Assembly (NCBI RefSeq): GCF_020171745.1
Contig: NZ_JAIVAH010000014.1
Coordinates: 1-64,000 of the forward strand
Direction of reading: 5' to 3'
Length of the DNA: 64,000 nt
Source: Prescottella equi
GTDB taxonomy: Bacteria > Actinomycetota > Actinomycetes > Mycobacteriales > Mycobacteriaceae
Under the pieces are notes generated by a model. It saw only the letters and a list, made by a program, of their open reading frames with translations. It was not told the DNA's origin and did not search any database. Positions 58,146 through 64,000 of this stretch are shown here, piece after piece. Made by a program: the position numbers and the translations under genes. How positions within the stretch are numbered: the stretch's first letter is position 1; each line of letters opens with the position of its first letter.

Positions 58146-59851
58146 CGCAAATCCCCCTCGTCTGCTCGAACTGCCCACTGTGCGAAGCGTTCACCCTCGG
58201 TGCGGTGCTTCACGAAGTTGCGCACCACCCGGTCGATGTAGTCGCCGAGTTCCGCGCTGGTCACCTTGTGCTGGCGCAGCTTCCGGCCGAAGGCGCTGTC
58301 CAGGCCGAGGCTGCCGCCCAGATGCACCTGGAAGCCCTCGATCTGGTTGCCCTCGCCGTCGTCCACCAACTGGCCCTTGAAGCCGATGTCCGCGATCTGG
58401 GACCGGCCGCACGAGTTGGGGCAGCCGTTGATGTTGATCGTGATCGGGACGTCGAGCTGGGCGTTGATGTCCGCGAGCCGCTCCTCGAGCTCCGGCGCGA
58501 GCACCTGCGAGCGCTTGCGAGTCTCCACGAACGACAGCTTGCAGAACTCGATACCGCTGCACGCCAGCAGGTTCCGGCGCCAGTGCGACGGCCGCGCGTG
58601 CAGACCGAGCGGCTGCAGTTCGGCGATCAGCTCCTCGACCTTGTCGTCGGCGACGTCGAGCACGATCAGCTTCTGGTACGGCGTGAAGCGGATGCGGTCG
58701 GAGCCGATCCGTTCCGCCGCGTCGGCCACCTTGGTCAGGATGGTGCCCGACACACGACCGGCGATGGGGGAGAACCCGATCGCGTTGAGGCCGTTGCGCA
58801 GCTTCTGGACACCGATGTGGTCGATCGGGCGCTCCGGCTTCTCCGGCGCGGGGCCGTCGATGAGCTTGCGCTTCAGGTACTCGGTCTCGAGCACCTCGCG
58901 GAACTTTTCGATACCCCAGTCCTTGATCAGGAACTTCAGCCGCGCCTTGGCCCGCAGTCGGCGGTAGCCGTAGTCGCGGAAGATGGCGAGCACGCCTTCC
59001 CACACGTCCGGGACCTCGTCCAGCGGCACCCACACGCCGACGCGCTGCGCCAGCATCGGATTCGTCGACAGGCCGCCGCCCACCCACAGGTCCAGGCCCG
59101 GGCCGTGCTCGGGGTGGTTCACGCCCACGAACGCGACGTCGTTGATCTCGTGCACCACGTCCTGCTGCCCGGAGATCGCGGTCTTGAACTTGCGCGGCAG
59201 GTTCGAGTACTCGGGATCGCCGATGTAGCGGCGGACGATCTCGTCGATCGCCGGCGTCGGGTCGAGGATCTCGTCGAACGACTCGCCGGCCAGGGGCGAA
59301 CCGAGCACGACGCGCGGGCAGTCGCCGCACGCCTCGGTGGTCTTGAGTCCGACGGCCTCGAGGCGCTTCCAGATCTCCGGGACGTTCTCGATCTCGATCC
59401 AGTGGTACTGGACGTTCTCGCGGTCCGAGAGGTCGGCGGTGTCACGACCGAACTCGGTGGACAGTTCGCCGACCGTGCGCAGCTGCTCGGCGGTGAGCGC
59501 GCCCGCGTCGCACCGCACCCGCATCATGAAGTACTTGGCCTCGAGCAGGTCGATGTTCTCGTCGCCGGTGAAGGTGCCGTCGTAGCCCTCTTCGCGCTGC
59601 GTGTACAGGCCCCACCAGCGCATACGGCCGCGCAGGTCGGCCTTGTCGATGCTGTCGAAACCCTGCTTCGAGTAGATGTCCTCGATCCGGGCACGGACGT
59701 TGAGCGGGTTGTCGTCCTTCTTGATCTGCTCGTTCGCGTTGAGCGGCTCGCGGTAGCCGAGGGCCCACTGGCCTTCGGAGACGCGCTTCTTCGGGCGAGC
59801 GGTGCGCGCCGGCGGGCTCACAGCAGATTCGGCGTCGGTGGTCGACGTCAT
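58142..59851 (-). CDS. sirA: Ferredoxin-dependent sulfite reductase
   Basis: Siroheme/[4Fe-4S] reductase of sulfite to sulfide, 569 aa. The cluster cysteines lie in CSGIEFCK near residue 435 and NGCPNSCGR near 480. Two NIR_SIR ferredoxin-like and two catalytic domains are present. A tyrosine near 83 and the ACGDCPR cysteine near 175 match the Tyr-Cys cross-link region of mycobacterial NirA/SirA. AGGAG precedes ATG 59851. It heads the sirA-cysH-cysD-cysN-chelatase operon and is preceded by a polycysteine uORF. Nitrite reductase is the related alternative, but the cys context favours sulfite. Confidence 0.94.
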   Translation of the reverse strand: MTSTTDAESAVSPPARTARPKKRVSEGQWALGYREPLNANEQIKKDDNPLNVRARIEDIYSKQGFDSIDKADLRGRMRWWGLYTQREEGYDGTFTGDENIDLLEAKYFMMRVRCDAGALTAEQLRTVGELSTEFGRDTADLSDRENVQYHWIEIENVPEIWKRLEAVGLKTTEACGDCPRVVLGSPLAGESFDEILDPTPAIDEIVRRYIGDPEYSNLPRKFKTAISGQQDVVHEINDVAFVGVNHPEHGPGLDLWVGGGLSTNPMLAQRVGVWVPLDEVPDVWEGVLAIFRDYGYRRLRAKARLKFLIKDWGIEKFREVLETEYLKRKLIDGPAPEKPERPIDHIGVQKLRNGLNAIGFSPIAGRVSGTILTKVADAAERIGSDRIRFTPYQKLIVLDVADDKVEELIAELQPLGLHARPSHWRRNLLACSGIEFCKLSFVETRKRSQVLAPELEERLADINAQLDVPITININGCPNSCGRSQIADIGFKGQLVDDGEGNQIEGFQVHLGGSLGLDSAFGRKLRQHKVTSAELGDYIDRVVRNFVKHRTEGERFAQWAVRADEGDLR

Positions 59852-60015
59852 GGGTGCTCCTGAATTTCGTGAACTTCACGGTGCACCGGTCGAAGACAAG
59901 GAGAGGAGGGCTGTTTCCTCGCGGGGTCGTCCTCGGCCGGCCGGGTTACGGGCCTAACGGGGGGGAGACGAACGCAGGCGAGCGCCGCTGCTTCAGGGCA
60001 GGGAAACGCTGGCCG
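59852..60015 (-). promoter_or_regulatory. Region between the Cys uORF and sirA
   Basis: About 160 bp with GGCCGGCC (near 59936-59943) and GGGTTACGGGCC, able to form hairpins that could act as attenuator stems. I cannot fix a single terminator by eye. Confidence 0.3.
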
Positions 60016-60105
60016 CTACGCGCCGCAGGGCAGACAACAACAGCTACAGACACGCTTGAGGTCGACGTGGCGACGCGCCACCAATCGCACCCCGGTATCT
60101 GTCAT
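60016..60105 (-). CDS. Polycysteine leader peptide of sirA operon
   Basis: A 29-aa uORF, MTDTGVRLVARRHVDLKR then VCSCCCLPCGA, with five cysteines among the last eleven residues. The RRHVDLKR core is seen in a group of actinobacterial putative leader peptides. ATG 60105 is preceded by CAGAAT, 7 nt upstream, giving a leaderless layout; an in-frame ATG at 60114 is possible. Translation stalled at the Cys run would expose sirA-cysHDN when cysteine is scarce. The stop is 164 bp upstream of sirA. Confidence 0.8.
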   Translation of the reverse strand: MTDTGVRLVARRHVDLKRVCSCCCLPCGA

Positions 60106-60233
60106 GCGGGCCATTCTGCCACGGGATTTCGCGTATGCCGACCACCGGGAGCATATTTCCCCGAAATTCTCGGGAAATGTCCTGATGGGCGGGCGTTCGT
60201 GGCGGCAAATCGGGTGGCTGGGACACTGGAGAC

Positions 60234-61430
60234 GTGAGTGGATCAGTTGTCGAAGCAGAGTCGACACGCCTGGAACTTCCCGCATCGGCGCTCGAAGGGG
60301 TGGGGGCGCGGCCGTTCGGCATCTACATCCACGTCCCGTTCTGCGCCACGCGGTGCGGCTACTGCGACTTCAACACCTACACGGCGGGTGAGCTGGGCAC
60401 GTCCGCGTCGCCCCAGTCGTGGCTCGAGGCGCTGAAGCGGGAACTCGCGACGGCCGCCGAGATCACCGGCGCCCCGAAGGTGGACACGGTGTTCGTCGGC
60501 GGTGGCACGCCGTCGCTGCTCGGCGGGGACGGTCTCGCCGAGGTCCTCGGGGCGGTGACGACGAGCTTCGGCCTCGCCGCCGGTGCGGAGGTGACCACGG
60601 AGTCGAACCCCGAGTCCACGTCGCCGGAGTTCTTCGGGACGCTGCGCGATGCCGGGTTCACCCGGATCTCGCTCGGCATGCAGTCCGCCGCGGAACACGT
60701 CCTGAAGGTGCTCGACCGCACGCACACCCCGGGCCGCGCGGTCGCGGCGGCTCGCGAGGCGCGTGCCGCGGGATTCGACCACGTCAATCTCGACCTCATC
60801 TACGGCACGCCCGGTGAGACCGACGCCGATCTGGACAAGTCCCTCGACGCGGTGCTCAGCGCCGGCGTCGACCACGTCTCGGCGTACGCGCTGATCGTCG
60901 AGGACGGCACCGCGCTGGCCCGCAAGGTGCGGCGCGGTGAACTGCCCGCTCCGGACGACGACGTCCTCGCCTCCCGCTACGAGCGGATCGACGCGTGCCT
61001 CGCGGACGCGGGCCTGGGTTGGTACGAGGTGTCGAACTGGTCGAAGCCCGGAGCCGAGTGCAGGCACAACATCGGGTACTGGGACGGCGGCGACTGGTGG
61101 GGTGCCGGGCCGGGCGCGCACAGCCACGTCGGCGGGGTGCGGTGGTGGAACGTCAAGCATCCGGCGCGCTACGCCGACCGGCTGGCGGCGGGCGAGCTAC
61201 CGGTCGGTGGCAGTGAGACGCTCACTGCCGAGGACGCCCACGTCGAACGCGTCATGCTGACCGTCCGGCTGCGCACCGGGCTGCCGCTGTCGGACCTGCG
61301 TGACGGTGAACGCGCCGCCGCGGAGCGGGTCGTGGAGGACGGGCTCGCGGTGATCGACGACGACCACCTCGTGCTCACCGATCGCGGGCGGTTGCTCGCC
61401 GACGCCGTGGTTCGGGACATCCTCGCCTGA
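60234..61430 (+). CDS. hemW: Radical SAM heme chaperone HemW
   Basis: Radical SAM protein of 398 aa, related to HemN but now known in many bacteria as the HemW heme chaperone. The cluster motif CATRCGYC is near residues 36-43 (CxxxCxxC), followed by FVGGGTPSLL and TIESNPES-like ESNPEST. The short HemN C-terminal helix region differs from oxygen-independent coproporphyrinogen oxidase, so HemW is favoured. GTG 60234 has no clear ribosome site. Its neighbour on the left is the sirA leader. Confidence 0.9.
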   Translation: MSGSVVEAESTRLELPASALEGVGARPFGIYIHVPFCATRCGYCDFNTYTAGELGTSASPQSWLEALKRELATAAEITGAPKVDTVFVGGGTPSLLGGDGLAEVLGAVTTSFGLAAGAEVTTESNPESTSPEFFGTLRDAGFTRISLGMQSAAEHVLKVLDRTHTPGRAVAAAREARAAGFDHVNLDLIYGTPGETDADLDKSLDAVLSAGVDHVSAYALIVEDGTALARKVRRGELPAPDDDVLASRYERIDACLADAGLGWYEVSNWSKPGAECRHNIGYWDGGDWWGAGPGAHSHVGGVRWWNVKHPARYADRLAAGELPVGGSETLTAEDAHVERVMLTVRLRTGLPLSDLRDGERAAAERVVEDGLAVIDDDHLVLTDRGRLLADAVVRDILA

Positions 61431-61442
61431 CGTCGGGCCGAG

Positions 61443-61751
61443 CTACTCGGTCCCTGCCGCGTCGTAGTCGTACACCCGCGCGTGCAGCACGACCCGGTTC
61501 CGCAGGGCTGATCGCACCGCGTGATGGACGCCGTCCTCGAGGTAGATCGTGCCCTCCCACAGCACCGCGTGCGGGAACAGGTCGCCGTAGAAGGTGGAGT
61601 CCTCGTCCAGGAGTCGGTCCAGCTGGAGGACCCTGGTGGTGGTGACGATCTCGTCCAAGCGCACCTGCCGCGGCGGTATCTGGGACCAGTCGCGCAGGGT
61701 CAATCCGTGATCCGGATATGGCTTGCCGTCCCTGACGCCTTTGAAGATCAT
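61443..61751 (-). CDS. Small conserved actinobacterial protein (Rv2375-like)
   Basis: A 102-aa soluble protein: MIFKGVRDGKPYPDHGL, then RDWSQIPPRQVRLDEIVTTT, and a middle segment DEDSTFYGDLFPHAVLWEG with a late HHAVRSALRNR stretch. It is next to hrcA, as a similar gene is in M. tuberculosis. Function unknown. It is convergent with hemW and divergent from hrcA. Confidence 0.75.
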   Translation of the reverse strand: MIFKGVRDGKPYPDHGLTLRDWSQIPPRQVRLDEIVTTTRVLQLDRLLDEDSTFYGDLFPHAVLWEGTIYLEDGVHHAVRSALRNRVVLHARVYDYDAAGTE

Positions 61752-61978
61752 GTGTACCGCCCGCGTTGTTCGACCGTCGACCGGGTCCCGCGGCCCGACC
61801 GGTGACCACAGTACGGCCTACGGGCCGAATGTTCCGTGTGCCTCGAATGTCCGGCGCGGCCTGCGGAGTTCGCGGCGGACGAGGCCATTAGACTGGGTAC
61901 CGAGGTGGGCGCCGCGCACGGGCGGTGTCCATGGTTCCGGGAACGCCCGGGCCGTGTCGCGAAACGGAGGTGGTGGCG
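61752..61978. other. Intergenic region upstream of hrcA
   Basis: About 230 bp. TAGACT at 61889-61894 could be a -10 for hrcA. I do not see a CIRCE element (TTAGCACTC-N9-GAGTGCTAA) here, so hrcA does not appear to be autoregulated by that box in this stretch. Confidence 0.35.
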
Positions 61979-63022
61979 ATGCCGAGTACGGAGGAACGAC
62001 GATTCGAAGTACTCCGGGCGATCGTCGCCGACTACGTCTCCACGCAGGAGCCGATCGGATCGAAGGCCCTGGTCGAGCGGCACAATCTCGGCGTCTCCAG
62101 CGCCACGATCCGCAACGACATGGCGGTTCTCGAGGCCGAGGGCTACATCGCGCAGCCCCACACCAGTTCGGGACGGGTGCCGACGGACAAGGGCTACCGT
62201 CAGTTCGTCGACCGGATCGCCGACGTCAAACCGCTGTCGGCGGCCGAGCGTCGCGCGATCCTCGAGTTCCTCGAGTCAGGCGTGGACCTGGACGACGTGC
62301 TGCGCCGCGGGGTGCGCCTGCTCGCGCAGCTCACCCGGCAGGTCGCCGTCGTGCAGTACCCCACGTTGTCGGCGTCGTCGGTGCGTCACCTCGAGGTGGT
62401 CGCCCTCACTCCTGCCCGGCTCCTGCTGGTGCTGATCACCGATTCGGGGCGGGTCGACCAGCGGATCGTCGAACTCGGTGACGTGATCGACGACGAGGAC
62501 CTGTCGCGCTTGCGGTCCCTTCTGGGCGGCGCCCTCGAGGGGAAGCGGCTCGCCGCGGCGTCCATCGCGGTGTCCGAGCTTGCCGAGGACGCTCCCGAAA
62601 ACCTGCGCGACGCCGTCGTCCGTTCGGCGACGGTGCTGATCGAGACGCTCGTCGAACATCCCGAGGATCGTCTGGTCCTGGGTGGGACCGCGAACCTGAC
62701 CCGGAATGCGGCGGACTTCACGATGCAGGCCGGACTGCCCGGTTCGCTGCGTTCGGTTCTCGAGGCGCTCGAGGAGCAGGTGGTGGTCCTCAAGCTGCTG
62801 GCGGCGACTCAGGACGCGGGCCGGGTGACCGTGCGGATCGGCGAGGAGACACAGGTCGAGGAGATGCGCGGCACCTCGGTGATCTCCACGGGCTACGGCA
62901 CTGCCGGTACCGTATTCGGCGGTGTGGGGGTCCTCGGACCCACCCGGATGGACTACCCGGGAACAATTGCCTCGGTGGCTGCCGTTGCCAGGTACATCGG
63001 CGAGGTACTCGCCGAGCGATAG
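61979..63022 (+). CDS. hrcA: Heat-inducible transcriptional repressor HrcA
   Basis: Repressor of class I heat-shock genes, which binds CIRCE elements with GroE help. N-terminal winged helix (about 1-75, [35 protein letters not shown]), central GAF-like/insert part and a C-terminal region ending [22 protein letters not shown] 61979 has ACGGAGG upstream and gives 347 aa. It is followed by dnaJ after 96 bp, as in mycobacteria. Confidence 0.95.
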   Translation: MPSTEERRFEVLRAIVADYVSTQEPIGSKALVERHNLGVSSATIRNDMAVLEAEGYIAQPHTSSGRVPTDKGYRQFVDRIADVKPLSAAERRAILEFLESGVDLDDVLRRGVRLLAQLTRQVAVVQYPTLSASSVRHLEVVALTPARLLLVLITDSGRVDQRIVELGDVIDDEDLSRLRSLLGGALEGKRLAAASIAVSELAEDAPENLRDAVVRSATVLIETLVEHPEDRLVLGGTANLTRNAADFTMQAGLPGSLRSVLEALEEQVVVLKLLAATQDAGRVTVRIGEETQVEEMRGTSVISTGYGTAGTVFGGVGVLGPTRMDYPGTIASVAAVARYIGEVLAER

Positions 63023-63118
63023 TGCGCGGACGGGCGCCGCGGCCGAACCGGACGGTTCCGGTGCCGGTGGCCCTGACCGTGTGATGCGAACGATGTAGAG
63101 AAGGACGAGATACCCAAA

Positions 63119-64000
63119 GTGGCACGGGATTACTACGGCACGCTCGGCGTCGGGCAGAACGCGACCGATCAGGAGATCAAGCGGGCCTACCGCAAGCTCG
63201 CCCGTGAACTGCATCCGGACGTCAATCCCGACGAGTCGGCGCAGGCGCGGTTCCGCGAGGTCTCCACGGCCTACGAGGTGCTCTCGGACCCCGAGAAGCG
63301 GCGCATCGTCGACCTCGGCGGCGATCCGATGGAGTCCGGCGCGGGTGCCGGAGCCGGCGGCTTCGGCGGTGCCGGTTTCGGTGGCCTCGGTGACGTCTTC
63401 GAGGCATTCTTCGGTGGTGGCGGCGGTGGCTCGCGCGGCCCGCGAGGGCGCGTCCAGCCCGGCGCGGACTCGCTGCTGCGGACCAAGCTGACCCTCGCCG
63501 AGTGCGCCACCGGCGTGACCAAGACGATCACCGTCGACACCGCGATCCTGTGTGACGGCTGCACCGGTTCGGGCACGCACGGCGATTCCCAGCCGATCCG
63601 CTGCGAGACGTGTGGCGGCGCCGGCGAGGTCCAGTCCGTGCAGCGGTCGTTCCTGGGCCAGGTCATGACCTCGCGTCCCTGCCCGACGTGCCGTGGCGTC
63701 GGCGAGACCATCCCGGATCCGTGCCACAAGTGCGGCGGTGACGGCCGGGTCCGTGCCCGCCGGGACATCACCGTGAAGGTGCCGGCCGGTGTCTCGGGTG
63801 GCATGCGCATCCGCCTGGCCGCGCAGGGCGAGGTCGGCGCCGGCGGCGGCCCGGCCGGCGATCTGTACGTCGAGGTCATCGAGCAGCCGCACGAGGTCTT
63901 CGTCCGCGACGGTGACGACCTGCACTGCACCATCCGCGTCCCGATGGTCGACGCGGCGCTCGGCACCACGGTCACGCTCGACACCATCATCGACGGACCC
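63119..64000 (+). CDS. dnaJ: Chaperone DnaJ (DnaJ2), runs off the window
   Basis: Hsp70 co-chaperone, incomplete at the right edge (294 codons seen, frame open to 64000). GTG 63119 begins [20 protein letters not shown]. The J domain has the HPD motif near residue 33, then a Gly/Phe-rich linker (about 72-112), and the four zinc-finger repeats [24 protein letters not shown] and CHKCGGDG (about 143-215). Being beside hrcA it is the second DnaJ type of actinobacteria. Confidence 0.95.
   Translation, partial: MARDYYGTLGVGQNATDQEIKRAYRKLARELHPDVNPDESAQARFREVSTAYEVLSDPEKRRIVDLGGDPMESGAGAGAGGFGGAGFGGLGDVFEAFFGGGGGGSRGPRGRVQPGADSLLRTKLTLAECATGVTKTITVDTAILCDGCTGSGTHGDSQPIRCETCGGAGEVQSVQRSFLGQVMTSRPCPTCRGVGETIPDPCHKCGGDGRVRARRDITVKVPAGVSGGMRIRLAAQGEVGAGGGPAGDLYVEVIEQPHEVFVRDGDDLHCTIRVPMVDAALGTTVTLDTIIDGP

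Noticed and set aside
61752-61978. CIRCE operator before hrcA
   Set aside because: No TTAGCACTC-N9-GAGTGCTAA-like repeat found; TTAGACTGG near 61889 is too weak.

Overview
The window is chromosomal DNA of a high-GC actinobacterium of the order Mycobacteriales, most likely Rhodococcus sensu lato (Nocardiaceae). The evidence is the strong G/C third-position bias, frequent GTG/TTG starts with GTGA/ATGA overlaps, candidate leaderless starts, and gene order that follows the Mycobacterium tuberculosis valS-to-dnaJ2 region (reversed orientation) with an accessory insertion. This placement rests on recalled synteny and not on a database search.

Layout. (1) 1-12.4 kb, housekeeping: valS-folC-DUF4233-ndk, rne, rplU-rpmA, obgE-proB. 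(2) 12.4-23.3 kb, accessory block between proB and proA: sirtuin, VOC protein, a YhgE/Pip-type membrane protein with a palindromic operator candidate, ectoine biosynthesis ectABC, a RecQ-like helicase with an unusual C-terminus, GNAT, ribokinase and an APC permease. (3) 23.3-36.4 kb: proA, a MoxR/VWA pair, then nadD-rsfS-gpgP-octT-degV-comEA-comEC-holA, rpsT on the other strand, and an aquaporin. (4) 36.4-39.05 kb: PemK/MazF-like protein, a small secreted protein, an overlooked 37-aa membrane peptide, and a decayed patch with a broken integrase. (5) 39.07-44.3 kb: lepA, a nitronate monooxygenase-like gene, VOC, GH15. (6) 44.3-50.2 kb: sulfate import, with two tandem subI copies, each behind its own short cysteine-ending uORF, then cysTWA. 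(7) 50.2-54.4 kb: beta-lactamase-like secreted protein, flavin reductase behind a MerR/SoxR-type promoter, HhH mini-protein, and a WYL regulator divergent from an epoxide hydrolase. (8) 54.4-60.1 kb: reverse-strand sulfate assimilation operon sirA-cysH-cysD-cysN-chelatase, preceded by a polycysteine leader peptide. (9) 60.2-64 kb: hemW, a small conserved gene, hrcA and the start of dnaJ2, which runs off the window.

How it fits together. Regions 6 and 8 form one pathway: sulfate uptake (SubI/CysTWA), activation to APS (CysDN, without a fused APS kinase), reduction by a four-cysteine CysH, sulfite reduction by SirA, and a CbiX-type chelatase that could supply siroheme. Three short uORFs of two different designs, all ending in cysteine-containing C-termini, suggest that uptake and reduction are both set by translation of cysteine codons. 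EctABC makes ectoine from aspartate semialdehyde. ProB/ProA make the proline precursor, so two osmolyte-related routes lie in one neighbourhood. GpgP and OctT belong to methylglucose lipopolysaccharide priming.

The best candidates for new biology are the duplicated uORF-subI modules, the MerR-type promoter of the flavin reductase, the repeat-containing rplU leader, the RecQ-phosphoribosyltransferase-like fusion, and the shared C-terminal tail of two secreted proteins.
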